From positions 45,863 to 109,862 of the forward strand of contig QANZ01002928.1 of the NCBI GenBank assembly GCA_003254925.1: DNA of 64,000 nt, given 5' to 3'. This stretch comes from Chamaecrista fasciculata (lineage: Eukaryota; Streptophyta; Magnoliopsida; Fabales; Fabaceae). Numbering within the stretch: the first letter of the stretch is position 1; each line of letters begins with the position of its first letter. A program made the position numbers and the translations under genes. Positions 45,343 to 53,864 of this stretch are shown here, piece by piece. The notes under the pieces are model-generated. The model was not told where the DNA came from, searched no databases, and was given only the letters and a program-made list of their open reading frames with translations.

Positions 45343-46326
45343 TTACTTCTCCGCGCTGAAAATAAGGTTCGCCATCCTGATATCTGCCGTCTCAATCGCA
45401 CCGGCCATCCTGGCGGCAAGGTCGCGGCCCGACAGGTGGATATAAATCTGGGTGGTCGCCGGATCGCGGTGGCCCGCATAGGTGGCGAGCTCGTGCAGCT
45501 TCCAGCCCGCGCGTGCCAGATGCGTCAGCCGCAGGTGCCGGAAGGTGTGGGTTGATATGTCCGGTAACCCGGACTCCAGCGCCCATTTCCGGACCGTTTT
45601 GCTCCAGGTCCAGAACGAAAGCGGTGCGCCCTGATTGCGATCGGACGCGGAACGGAACAGGGCCCCCCTGACCAATCCGGCCTGTTTCATCTGCATAAGA
45701 TGGGTCGCCAGCACGGGCGTAACGGCCTGGCTGTAACAGACCATTCGCTCACAACGGCTCTTGGTGGTTTCTGCCCGAATACGGATGAGACGGTGCGCGA
45801 AATCGAAGTCTTCGATACTCAATGAGGTGACTTCTGACCGCCGCAGTGCACCGTAGTAGGTTAATGCCAGCATCAGGCGATCACGCAGCGGGGAAGCGGC
45901 GGCATGATAGAGAAAAGATTGCCACTGGCCATCGTCAGGAATGCGCGGCAGCTTCACGATGCGGGGAACCAGTCCCCGGCCGATACTCAGCATGCCGGGC
46001 GTGCCGGAGCGGGGCAGCGGATTGACCGTGCAGAGGTCCAGGTACATCAGAAAGTCATACCAGAGGCGGATCGCAGACAGGCGCAGCTGGAGCGTGGCGC
46101 TGGCCGCAGGAAAAGGCATGCCGGGCAGCTGAGGGCTGATGTAGGCGGCCAGATCTTCAAACCGGGCCTTTTCTGGTTCGATACTGCGCTGGTTACAGAA
46201 CGCAAAATAATGGCGGAGAGCACTGCGGTAGGCGGAAAGCGTGGCCTGCGCCCGGCCCAGATCGGACAGCAGTTTCAGCCAGCGCTCTGCCAGCAACAGG
46301 ACGCGTTCATTCGGTGGAATCAGCAT
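45343..46326 (-). CDS. Tyrosine recombinase (TnpA/IntA-like)
   Basis: The start is ATG at 46326 after GAGG. 327 residues. The N-terminal SAM-like domain is ATLSAYRSALRHYFAFC. The catalytic residues are in YYGALRRSEVTSL, HTFRHLRLTHL, and YAGHRDPATTQIYIHLSG with the nucleophilic Tyr. The first gene of a two-recombinase operon about 50 bp from the right inverted repeat. The pair, overlapping by junction (TAAcATG), indicates joint action as in Tn554-type or RIT-like elements. Confidence 0.87.
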   Translation of the reverse strand: MLIPPNERVLLLAERWLKLLSDLGRAQATLSAYRSALRHYFAFCNQRSIEPEKARFEDLAAYISPQLPGMPFPAASATLQLRLSAIRLWYDFLMYLDLCTVNPLPRSGTPGMLSIGRGLVPRIVKLPRIPDDGQWQSFLYHAAASPLRDRLMLALTYYGALRRSEVTSLSIEDFDFAHRLIRIRAETTKSRCERMVCYSQAVTPVLATHLMQMKQAGLVRGALFRSASDRNQGAPLSFWTWSKTVRKWALESGLPDISTHTFRHLRLTHLARAGWKLHELATYAGHRDPATTQIYIHLSGRDLAARMAGAIETADIRMANLIFSAEK

Positions 46327-46377
46327 TGCGTTCACCTCAGACGACAGTTTTGCCGCTCAAAGTTTACTCAGCTAATG

Positions 46378-46392
46378 TTGCATTCCACTTAA
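46378..46392. repeat. Right terminal inverted repeat of the umuC-inserted element
   Basis: TTGCATTCCACTTAA, the inverse of the left end at 33945-33959 with 13 of 15 matches. It lies 5 bp from the junction with the umuC 5' fragment. Confidence 0.65.
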
Positions 46393-46396
46393 CTTA

Positions 46397-46633
46397 CTAT
46401 AAGGCATAATTTGAGCTAAAGACATGTACGCGTTCCGCGTAGTTCTGCGTCTTTATCTGAAACCAGGGGGCGCCCATTTTGATGCCAAGCTTTTTGGCAC
46501 CGGCGCTGCGCGCGATCACGCACCCGTCATTATTTGAAAGCACGACGACGGGCTTACCGCGGAGGTCCGGTCGGAACAGCGTTTCACAGCTTGCGTAGAA
46601 AGAGTTGACGTCTGCCAGGCCAAACATGGGCAT
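46397..46633 (-). pseudogene. umuC: umuC 5' part, severed by inserted element
   Basis: 78 residues (MPMFGLADVNSFYASCETLF...VFSSNYAL) then TAG created by the junction. The missing continuation, beginning HNLSQRVM, is at 33942 downwards. The ribosome site GGAGG and the adjacent umuD are intact, so a truncated N-terminal polymerase fragment could still be made. Confidence 0.9.
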
Positions 46634-46635
46634 GG

Positions 46636-47085
46636 TTACCTCCGACGCGCGCGCGTGCTGTTAAACCACCAGGTGACCACCCCGAGCAGCTGCAGCTCCT
46701 CCGGGTAAATCACGGCATAAGCCGGATTCATCGGCAGCAGCGCGAGTCGTGGCTGCAGCTGCAGGCGCTTGACGGTAAATTCCCCCTCTACCTCGGCGAT
46801 CACGATATCCCCGTGTGATGCCTCCTCGGCCCGGTCAACCACCATGACGTCGCCGTCATAAAGTCCCAGGTCTTCCATACTGCTGCCGCTGGCGCGCACA
46901 AAAAATGTTGAGGCGCGCCGGCGGATGCAGAGCTCATTGAGATCCAGCTCTTTTTCAACGTAATCCGCGGCGGGGGAGGGGAAGCCGGCCGCACAGGGTT
47001 CGGCATAGAGAGGCACGCGAACCCGGGGCGTACTGAGAGGTGGCCAGAAAGGCATGAGGCCCTGAGCATAGGCGGCAGGTTTCAT
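46636..47085 (-). CDS. umuD: UmuD-type SOS mutagenesis protein
   Basis: 149 residues. The self-cleavage site AAGF (A33-G34) and the S24/LexA-type catalytic dyad (Ser69 in ASGSSM, Lys106 in EFTVKRL) are present. RecA-stimulated cleavage gives UmuD', which binds UmuC. The stop is 2 bp from the umuC fragment start. A LexA box lies 80 bp upstream. Possibly this UmuD serves the element-borne UmuC. Confidence 0.93.
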   Translation of the reverse strand: MKPAAYAQGLMPFWPPLSTPRVRVPLYAEPCAAGFPSPAADYVEKELDLNELCIRRRASTFFVRASGSSMEDLGLYDGDVMVVDRAEEASHGDIVIAEVEGEFTVKRLQLQPRLALLPMNPAYAVIYPEELQLLGVVTWWFNSTRARRR

Positions 47086-47164
47086 GATAAGACCTCCGGG
47101 CTGATTGCATCCGGACCGGTAGTGGCTGTGTGTGTATGGCGCATAAGAAATCCCCCTCTGAAAA

Positions 47165-47184
47165 TACTGTTTATGTATACAGTA
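47165..47184. promoter_or_regulatory. LexA box upstream of umuD
   Basis: TACTGTTTATGTATACAGTA, complete CTG-N10-CAG SOS box. It differs from the element-borne box only in the central AT-rich bases. Confidence 0.92.
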
Positions 47185-47242
47185 TTAATGAGCCGAATTT
47201 ATCTTACAAGCAGGGCGAAACAGTAAATGCAGCCTGACAGGC

Positions 47243-47521
47243 TCATCTGCCTGAAAGCTGTTCAGTTTTATTTTCTGCCACGTCTCCGGTCATATCCTGA
47301 AGCATCTGCAGCAGGAGTTCCTTGCTCAGCTGATCGGATCGCAGTGCCGGCATGATGTTAATGAGCGAAAGTGTCACCGTGGCCATGGCCACCGATCGCT
47401 TAACGGTGTGGCCATTTTCGTAAATCAGATAGGTGCGCAGGCTCACCCCCAGCTCTCTGGAGGCCCGTTCACGGCTCCAGAGCAGTCCTTTCCGCCAAAG
47501 CCTCAGCTGCCATCCCGTCAT
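47243..47521 (-). CDS. Small HTH (XRE-like) DNA-binding protein, copy 1
   Basis: 92 residues. SRERASRELGVSLRTYLIYENGHTVKR is a helix-turn-helix of Cro/XRE style; the C-terminal half (LSLINIMPALRSDQLSKELLLQMLQDMTGDV) is helical and probably dimerises. A paralogue is at 56024-56278. Both are preceded by the same palindromic operator, so autoregulation is likely. Confidence 0.75.
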   Translation of the reverse strand: MTGWQLRLWRKGLLWSRERASRELGVSLRTYLIYENGHTVKRSVAMATVTLSLINIMPALRSDQLSKELLLQMLQDMTGDVAENKTEQLSGR

Positions 47522-47560
47522 GTGTCTTTATCCTAATCGTGTTTTCTCACTATAATGCTG

Positions 47561-47585
47561 AAAAAGTGCAGAAACTGCACTTTTT
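47561..47585. promoter_or_regulatory. Palindromic operator upstream of HTH copy 1
   Basis: AAAAAGTGCAG, spacer AAA, CTGCACTTTTT: perfect 11-bp arms, 40 bp upstream of the HTH gene start and beside a TTATAG-like -10. The same palindrome precedes copy 2. The T-runs would also allow a terminator reading. Confidence 0.65.
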
Positions 47586-47992
47586 TACATCTCATTTTCG
47601 TTGTACCGGCATGTTTCGACGGATGTCGCTCCGCTCCGCTGCTTAACGGCGCCACCGCTTCGCCTGACGCCGGTCAGGGAATCTGTACGACACAGTCGGG
47701 CTTCGCCTTTTACGCTGCCCAGTGTTTTAAGTTATAAACAGGGGATTGCAACTACTATAAGGAGCGGAGGCTAAAATCCGCTATGGCTGTGGGTTCAACT
47801 GACTGAGGCAACAGACCATCAGCCTGGAGGGGGATCTTGTTTAGCCAGGCTGGCAATGACGGGTGAGAGGATTTGCTGCGCAAGCCGGACGACCGACCGC
47901 TTTAGTTAAATATTCAGAGCCTCGCAGTGGGTAACTGGTCAGCCGGGAGAAGACCCGATCGCGATTATGGTGACATCCCGGTGTATTTATTC
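47586..47992. other. Region between HTH gene and amidase
   Basis: About 400 bp. The first part (47623-47672) repeats a leader-like sequence also found after HTH copy 2 (56376-56427). The remainder has no gene or strong signal. Confidence 0.5.
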
Positions 47993-48838
47993 CTATGACA
48001 GCGTTTGAAAGTATTTCATTACACCGGCTGAAATTGCCTGGGCTATTTTCATTCTGAACTTTTGTGTGCCTAGCAGCTTCTCTTCTTCAGGATTAGTGAT
48101 GAATGACGTTTCGATAAGAACGGAGGGAATTGTAGGTGATTTCAGTACTACAAACGCAGCCTGTTCAGGGTGAGAACTGTGCATGTGATGTACGTTGCTG
48201 ATATGTTCAATCATGCTCTCACACACTTTCAGACTGTCTCTGATAGTCAGGTTCTGAGCCAGATCAAACATGACCCGCTGAAGGTCTGCATCTTTTGTTT
48301 TGATATCGATATCTGCAAAGCTGTCTGCTGAATTTTCTTTTTCAGACATGTATTTTGCCATGGTACTGCTTGCCCCCCGCGTGGAGAGCGCATAAACAGA
48401 CGCTCCCCGCGCCACAGGGCTTGTAAAACCGTCAGCATGTATAGACAGAAAAAGGTCAGCGTCATGGGCGTGAGCGATGTTAACCCGTTCGTATAAAGGG
48501 ATGAAAAAGTCATCCTGTCTGGTCAGATGAGCCTGAATGTCTGGCTGCTCAGACAGCAATTTCTGAACATGACCGGCGATTTCTAAAACGACATACTTTT
48601 CCATTTCCCCGGCAGAACCAATCGCCCCGGGATCTTTCCCTCCGTGTCCCGGATCAATCATGACGATTTTTTTACGTGTAACTGCGGAGGCGGTTTTACT
48701 CTCTCTGTCCGTTTTTGTCGGTCTGCCTCTGCCTGCCGGAATAAATTCAAGCGTAGCGAACTCTTCTTTTGAAAATGCCGGGGCACAAATTGCGGCCGTG
48801 GATAATATAAATCTCCGGCGTGTCATGTTTATCTTCAC
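47993..48838 (-). CDS. Exported N-acetylmuramoyl-L-alanine amidase
   Basis: 281 residues with GTG start at 48838, or ATG at 48826. A twin-arginine signal TRRRFILSTAAICAPAFS precedes an Amidase_3 domain: MIDPGHGGKDPGAIG (first zinc His), EKYVVLEIAG (zinc Glu), LSIHADGF (second zinc His), and catalytic Glu in VLIETSFITNPEEE. It cleaves the amide between MurNAc and the stem peptide in the periplasm, like AmiA/AmiC, but lacks an AMIN domain. Plasmid-borne amidases may assist cell separation or conjugation. Confidence 0.9.
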   Translation of the reverse strand: MKINMTRRRFILSTAAICAPAFSKEEFATLEFIPAGRGRPTKTDRESKTASAVTRKKIVMIDPGHGGKDPGAIGSAGEMEKYVVLEIAGHVQKLLSEQPDIQAHLTRQDDFFIPLYERVNIAHAHDADLFLSIHADGFTSPVARGASVYALSTRGASSTMAKYMSEKENSADSFADIDIKTKDADLQRVMFDLAQNLTIRDSLKVCESMIEHISNVHHMHSSHPEQAAFVVLKSPTIPSVLIETSFITNPEEEKLLGTQKFRMKIAQAISAGVMKYFQTLS

Positions 48839-49041
48839 GGATGTTCCCTCATGCGGCGTCAGGCTAAAGGTAAAGTTACTGACTTAAACGAAGCGTTAAC
48901 GTTCGAGAGAGTGTTCCGGGGTTAAATCCGGAGACTCAACGGCCAGTGAAACTGGGCACAATCCGTGCATCAATCTGAAATCTGGTCGTTCCAGGCTACG
49001 CCAGCAACACGGGAGAGTCTGACCCCGTGTTGCTGAAGCAT

Positions 49042-50430
49042 TTACTTTTTCGGGGAGACTTTGCGGCGCAGGTAATTGGCTGCAAGAGCCGCAATGAGAC
49101 CGCACAGGCTCATCTGTAGCCAGGCTGCACGGAAGGATTCGTGTGTATCAGCTTTACCGCTCAGCGCAATAAAGAGTGCCACCCCGATCGCCGCACCAAT
49201 CTGGCGTGAGGTGTTGATGAGCCCTGTCCCTGTTGAATACATGTGTGCCGGAAGCCCGGAAACGGCTCCTGCCATAAAGCCCGTCTGTGCGATAGCCGCA
49301 CCAAGTCCGGTCATGATCAGGCCAGGTAAATAGTTCAGTAACCAGGCATGATCGGTATGGTTGCCGAGCGTAAAAAACCACCAGAGCCCGCTCAGGAAGT
49401 ACAGTACAGAGCCTGCCACAGCAAGGCTCTGCGGGCTGGACTTCACTTTTCCAATAAGCAGAGAGGCGAAAACGGCAGTACCAGGCCCCGCTGCAAAAGC
49501 AAGACCTGCCTGCGCGGCGGTCAGGTGCCATGCCTGGGTCAGGAACATCGTGCCGCCAAGTAACATAACGGCAAAGCTCATATAAAAACATCCCATGCCT
49601 ATTGTTGCCGTTGTGAAAGCCCGGGAATGGAAGAGGCTGAGATCGAGAAGGGGACGGGAGGATTTCAGACAGTGGTATACAAACACCGTCAGAATGACAA
49701 TGGCGCCCACACCGCCCAGGAAAATACCGACCTCATGGGTGGCCCATTCCGAAGCGTGAGCTATAGTGCCGGTCAGGAGGGCTATTCCTGACGTCAGAAG
49801 TAAGCTTCCCGTGATATCGGGCGCTGGCCCGGTATGCGCTGCACTCTCTTTCAGATATCGGGTACAGATGAGAGCCCCAATCACAATTGGCACATTGATA
49901 AAGAAAATCAGATGCCAGTCCGCCTGCACCAGAAAACCACCCAGCACAGGACCGGCCGCCGCCGCGACGGAACCAGTGGCTGCCCAGAATCCGATCACCT
50001 GCTTATGCTTCTCCTGAGGATATGCGCCCAACAGTAGTCCAAGGCTTGTCGGAATGAGCATCGCCGCTGCAACCCCCTGTATTGCCCTCGCGGCGATGAG
50101 TATCCAGAGCGTGGGCGCGATCCCACAGAGCAGGCTAGACAAACCAAAAAGGGCCAGACCTACCGAGAAGATTGTTCGGCGGCCGTAGCGGTCGGCAAGA
50201 CGGCCATTTAGCACCAGTGTGGAGGCAAAACAGACGGAGAAGATTGTCAGAATCAGTGACAGTGTGGCCTCAGGTTGTCCGGGAAAACTTCGGCTTATTG
50301 ACGGGAATGCAAGATTGACGACAAACAAGTCCAGTGAGCTCAGGATGCTGCCCAGCCCTATTGAAAGCAGGCCTGCCGGGTGTATACGGGATGGCGAACT
50401 TGCCGTTATGGTTGATGAATTAAGGGTCAT
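49042..50430 (-). CDS. DHA2-type MFS drug efflux transporter
   Basis: The start is ATG at 50430 after GAGAGGAAC. About 462 residues with 14 predicted helices. Motif A is GRLADRYGRRTIF, and motif C-like GSVAAAAGPVLGGFL lies in helix 5. It resembles EmrB/QacA-type drug:H+ antiporters. Divergent from a MarR-family gene, with shared GGGTATATGC boxes between them and upstream of an aldo-keto reductase, so the three are probably co-regulated. Confidence 0.9.
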   Translation of the reverse strand: MTLNSSTITASSPSRIHPAGLLSIGLGSILSSLDLFVVNLAFPSISRSFPGQPEATLSLILTIFSVCFASTLVLNGRLADRYGRRTIFSVGLALFGLSSLLCGIAPTLWILIAARAIQGVAAAMLIPTSLGLLLGAYPQEKHKQVIGFWAATGSVAAAAGPVLGGFLVQADWHLIFFINVPIVIGALICTRYLKESAAHTGPAPDITGSLLLTSGIALLTGTIAHASEWATHEVGIFLGGVGAIVILTVFVYHCLKSSRPLLDLSLFHSRAFTTATIGMGCFYMSFAVMLLGGTMFLTQAWHLTAAQAGLAFAAGPGTAVFASLLIGKVKSSPQSLAVAGSVLYFLSGLWWFFTLGNHTDHAWLLNYLPGLIMTGLGAAIAQTGFMAGAVSGLPAHMYSTGTGLINTSRQIGAAIGVALFIALSGKADTHESFRAAWLQMSLCGLIAALAANYLRRKVSPKK

Positions 50431-50482
50431 TGTTCCTCTCAGAATAAATCGATGCCTGCTGACGATGGGGAAAAATATGAGT

Positions 50483-50500
50483 GTATATACCCGCATATTG
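50483..50500. promoter_or_regulatory. MarR-type box 1 (upstream of MFS gene)
   Basis: GTATATACCCGCATATTG, an inverse copy of the box found at 51105-51128. It lies 53 bp before the MFS start. Confidence 0.65.
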
Positions 50501-50612
50501 CGATTAGCGTCAACGAATTCCAACCCGCAGGTCAATAAACTCAGGTTGTCAGGCAAAGGGTGACTGCATCAGATAACCGTTTCCCGGCGTCGCGTTCTGG
50601 ACTCAGATCTAA

Positions 50613-50633
50613 TGTGGGTATATGCTCGTAATC
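50613..50633. promoter_or_regulatory. MarR-type box 2 (upstream of marR-like gene)
   Basis: ATGTGGGTATATGCTCGTAAT, 38 bp before the regulator start; an imperfect copy of box 3. Confidence 0.6.
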
Positions 50634-50670
50634 CCCTATTCTTTATCTGAGCTTGTTACGGTTACTGGAT

Positions 50671-51072
50671 ATGAGTTCTCCCTGCTACTGTAAAAAACTG
50701 CGTGACTTCACACGTAAGATGACCTCTATTTACGACGCTGAGCTGAGTGCCTATGGCATCAATATTGCGCAGTATTCGTTGATGAGGCTGGTGATAAAGA
50801 ATAATCCCGTCAGCCTGACCCGGCTCGGTGATATTGCCGGGCTGGACCGTTCTACGGTAGGACGAAACGTCACCGTTCTGTCGCGTCAGGGGTGGTTGCA
50901 GGTCGACCGCGATGGCATAGATAAAAGACAGCAGCAGGTCTCTATTACCCCTGAGGGTGAATCCCTCCTTCGTGAAGCCTTTCCGGCCTGGCAGCGCTGC
51001 CAGCAGATCATTGAAGAACGTCTTGGTGCGGACAATGTCAAAGCGCTGCAGCATATTTTTCACCAAATCTGA
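50671..51072 (+). CDS. MarR-family transcriptional regulator
   Basis: The start is ATG at 50671 (MSSPCYCKKLRDFTRKMTSI); the frame from TTG 50653 is less likely. 133 residues. The winged-helix is NPVSLTRLGDIAGLDRSTVGRNVTVLSRQGWLQVDRDGIDKRQQQVSITPEG. The Cys-x-Cys near the N-terminus (CYCKK) could be redox-sensing. Three matching operator-like boxes surround the locus. Confidence 0.9.
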   Translation: MSSPCYCKKLRDFTRKMTSIYDAELSAYGINIAQYSLMRLVIKNNPVSLTRLGDIAGLDRSTVGRNVTVLSRQGWLQVDRDGIDKRQQQVSITPEGESLLREAFPAWQRCQQIIEERLGADNVKALQHIFHQI

Positions 51073-51104
51073 ATTGCAGGTTGCCAGCTTAAAAGAATAA
51101 TATG

Positions 51105-51128
51105 ATATGCGGGTATATGCCCGCATAT
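51105..51128. promoter_or_regulatory. MarR-type box 3, palindrome upstream of aldo-keto reductase
   Basis: ATATGCGGG, 6-bp centre TATATG, CCCGCATAT: perfect 9-bp arms, 54 bp before the reductase start. The best copy of the three boxes and likely the consensus operator. Confidence 0.75.
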
Positions 51129-51182
51129 CTGGTTGTCACTTAAAGACCAGATAAATCATTAAGATAAGTAAGAGGTGATAAC

Positions 51183-52193
51183 GTGAAATATCAGATCCTT
51201 GGAAATACAGGCGTAAGAGTCTCCTCAGTGGCACTGGGAACGGCAAATTTTGGTATGCGGTGGGGACACGGCGCATCGCTGGACGAAAGTCGGGCGATTT
51301 TGGACGCCTTTCAGGCGGATGGTGGCAACTTTATAGATACGGCTGACGTGTATCAGTTTGGTGAGTCGGAAGAATTCCTGGGAGCCCTCCTTCAGGGGCG
51401 CAGAGAGGATTTTTTCCTCGCGACAAAATATTCAAGTGGCGCTTCTAAAACCGCAGGCGGGCTGGTTACAGGCAACAGCCGCCGGGCAATGGTGTCCTCG
51501 GTAGAGTCGAGCCTCAAACGGCTTAAAACTGATCGTATTGATTTGTACTGGGTTCATCACCCTGACGATATCACACCATCTGAAGAGCTGGTCCGTGGGC
51601 TTGAAGATCTGTCCAGAGCCGGAAAAATTCTTTACGCCGGTTTGTCCAATTTTTCGGCCTGGCGGCTGGCACGCGCAGCGACGCTTGCCGAGTTGTCTCA
51701 CGCGGTGCCCGTCGTCGCCTCTCAGTTTCAGTACAGTCTGGTTTCACGTCAGCCCGAACGTGACATGATGAAGGCTTGCCGGGCGTTACAGATAACGCCC
51801 GTCACCTGGTCCCCGCTGGGCGGTGGAATGCTCACCGGGAAGTACCGGGCCGGTGAAAAAGGCAGGGCAGAAGGGATGGGTGGAAAGGTATTCCAGGCGG
51901 AAAATAATGCACAGCGAAGCGCCATTCTCGACGAAGTTCTGGCTATTGCGGCTGAAACCGGGGCAAGCCCCGATCAGGTGGCCATTGCCTGGGTTGCTGC
52001 ACAGGATTGCATCCCTATTATTGGCCCCCGTACGCAGGCGCAGTACGCCAGTAACGCTGGATTTTCAGGACTGGATCTTACAGGGGAACATATCGACAGG
52101 CTGAACACCGTCAGCCAGTTTGACCATGACATCAAAACTGCTCCCGTGCAGGCATCTCCGGGCCACGTTATACCGGTTAAACCAGTGGCATAA
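51183..52193 (+). CDS. Aldo-keto reductase
   Basis: 336 residues with GTG start at 51183 after AGAGGTGATA. (beta/alpha)8 barrel with catalytic Asp/Tyr in FIDTADVYQFGESEEFLG, Lys in FFLATKYSS and His in DLYWVHHPD. The NADP site region IPIIGPRTQAQYASN is conserved. It resembles YajO/YghZ-like reductases acting on aldehydes or quinones. Downstream of a MarR box, suggesting detoxification of the same inducer exported by the MFS pump. Confidence 0.9.
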   Translation: MKYQILGNTGVRVSSVALGTANFGMRWGHGASLDESRAILDAFQADGGNFIDTADVYQFGESEEFLGALLQGRREDFFLATKYSSGASKTAGGLVTGNSRRAMVSSVESSLKRLKTDRIDLYWVHHPDDITPSEELVRGLEDLSRAGKILYAGLSNFSAWRLARAATLAELSHAVPVVASQFQYSLVSRQPERDMMKACRALQITPVTWSPLGGGMLTGKYRAGEKGRAEGMGGKVFQAENNAQRSAILDEVLAIAAETGASPDQVAIAWVAAQDCIPIIGPRTQAQYASNAGFSGLDLTGEHIDRLNTVSQFDHDIKTAPVQASPGHVIPVKPVA

Positions 52194-52292
52194 GATCAGG
52201 TCAATGACTCTGAGGAATAAACTGACATCAGAGCTGTTGTCAGTTTATTCGACTCAATTGAACAGAACAGGATCAAGCGGGCGGTCTGTGTT

Positions 52293-52880
52293 TTACAGCA
52301 ACATATCCACTGCGACCAGTACAAGTGCCCCTGCAAGTATCATATTGACTAAGCGGCCATGCCGGTGCAGAAGCGTCTGAAACAGGTGTCCTGCGGCCGC
52401 CCAGCAGAGGTTGCCAAAGGCGCCGATGAGCGCCAGAAGAACGCTGACCAGAATAATCCAGACCTTACTGCTGGTATAGGGGATGACGAAGGTGGAGAGC
52501 GCCGTTATCCCGTAGAGGATGATTTTTACATTCGCAAACTGCAGGAGAAAGCTGGTTCTGAAGCTCAGTGGAACGTCATTGCAGGTGCTGTTTGCCGGCT
52601 GGCTTCGGGCAATTTTCAGTGCCAGCCAGAGAATATAAACCACGCCCAAATAGGTCAGCCAGTGGGTTACGGAAGGCAGTGTCCGGGTTATCGCCACGGT
52701 AAATAAGGCGCACAGGAGCATAATAATGAGAAACCCGGCCCCCATGCCAGCCAGTGGACGGAGGCTTTTTCGGAATCCGTGGGTATGCGCGCTACTCAGA
52801 GCCAGAATGTTATTAGGACCCGGGGTTAGTGCAGTAATGAAGGTATAAGCCAGAAAAGCACCAGCAATCGACAGTGACAT
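52293..52880 (-). CDS. LysE-family amino acid exporter
   Basis: 195 residues with six membrane helices and the LysE/RhtB hallmark TALTPGPNNILALSSAHTHGFRKSL. It exports amino acids or analogues. Divergent from a LysR-type gene 105 bp away, the usual exporter-regulator arrangement. Confidence 0.92.
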   Translation of the reverse strand: MSLSIAGAFLAYTFITALTPGPNNILALSSAHTHGFRKSLRPLAGMGAGFLIIMLLCALFTVAITRTLPSVTHWLTYLGVVYILWLALKIARSQPANSTCNDVPLSFRTSFLLQFANVKIILYGITALSTFVIPYTSSKVWIILVSVLLALIGAFGNLCWAAAGHLFQTLLHRHGRLVNMILAGALVLVAVDMLL

Positions 52881-52985
52881 AAAAAAACTCCTCTTTTTTT
52901 TAATTTAGAGGATGCCAATAAGAAAAAATATTGAATGTTTTCGCATTCATGATTCAGCATTTTGAATACTTTACAGGAGACAATC

Positions 52986-53864
52986 TTGGACTTACGTCGT
53001 TTTTTAACCCTCAGGACCATTCTCGAGGAAGGAACCTTTGCCAGAGCAGCGAGTAAACTCTGTTGTACGCAGTCAACGGTCACATTTCAGATCAGACAAC
53101 TTGAGGCTGAATACAACGTGCAGCTGTTTGAAAAAATTGGTCGTCGCATGGTGCCAACGGATGCCGCCAGGAACATGATGCCTCATATTAACGAGATGAT
53201 GGCCGTCATGAATGGCATTAAGCAGGCCGTCCAGCAAAACGCTGAGCCGGAGGGTGAACTGCGCATTGCCGTCGGCGAGACGCTGCTTTCTTACAGGATA
53301 CCGCAGGTGCTGAAGAGTTTTAAAAAACGTGCGCCAAATGTCTTGTTGTCTCTGCAATCCCAGAACTGTTTTACCATTCGCGACAGCCTGCTGGCCAATG
53401 AAATCGATGTGGGGATTTTCTACCGGGTGGGCAAGGATGCATCTCTCGTCATGGAAAATTATGGCGAGCATTCTCTTGTGCTCGTTGCCTCACCCGAACT
53501 GACGCTGGTTGATTTTACCCGGGCCAGTCAGCATATCCCCGTCAGTTTTATCATCAATGAAAAACAATGTGTATTCCGTCTGATGTTTGAATCTGTTCTC
53601 AGGCAGAGGAACATAACGCTTGACTCCACCATAGAGCTCATCAGCATTGAAAGCATTAAGCAGTGCGTCATGGCCAATGCTGGCGTGACGTACTTACCGC
53701 GATTCACGGTAGAGAAAGAACTGTGTGCCGGCCTGCTGCAGGAACTGCCTTTTTCACCTGTTCCTGAAACCCTTTCTGCAGTCTTTGCTCATCATGCAGG
53801 CAAGGTCATTACGCCGGCAATGGGGCTGTTAATTCAGTCCTTAAGGGAGAGTGTGGGCGCCTGA
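52986..53864 (+). CDS. LysR-family regulator
   Basis: TTG start at 52986 with AGGAGA at 52975-52980; the frame from 52962 is less likely. 292 residues. N-terminal HTH LRRFLTLRTILEEGTFARAASKLCCTQSTVTFQIRQLEAEYNVQLFEKIGRR, then the periplasmic-binding-like effector domain. Probably controls the adjacent LysE exporter. Confidence 0.9.
   Translation: MDLRRFLTLRTILEEGTFARAASKLCCTQSTVTFQIRQLEAEYNVQLFEKIGRRMVPTDAARNMMPHINEMMAVMNGIKQAVQQNAEPEGELRIAVGETLLSYRIPQVLKSFKKRAPNVLLSLQSQNCFTIRDSLLANEIDVGIFYRVGKDASLVMENYGEHSLVLVASPELTLVDFTRASQHIPVSFIINEKQCVFRLMFESVLRQRNITLDSTIELISIESIKQCVMANAGVTYLPRFTVEKELCAGLLQELPFSPVPETLSAVFAHHAGKVITPAMGLLIQSLRESVGA

Larger units (their letters stand above)
33943..46397. 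mobile_element. 12.45-kb element inserted in umuC, with tyrosine recombinases and arsenic cargo
   Basis: Both ends abut halves of one umuC gene. Terminal inverted repeats TTATGTGGAATGGAA (33945-33959) and TTGCATTCCACTTAA (46378-46392, read inverted) match at 13 of 15 bases. Two tandem tyrosine recombinases sit at the right end, pointing inwards. Cargo: an intact umuC, MFS, usp-sulP, arsRBC and arsH-arsR. The recombinase pair resembles Tn554-type tnpA/tnpB. The strand-biased circularizing elements of Vibrio use a similar set. Little or no target duplication is evident. Confidence 0.75.
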
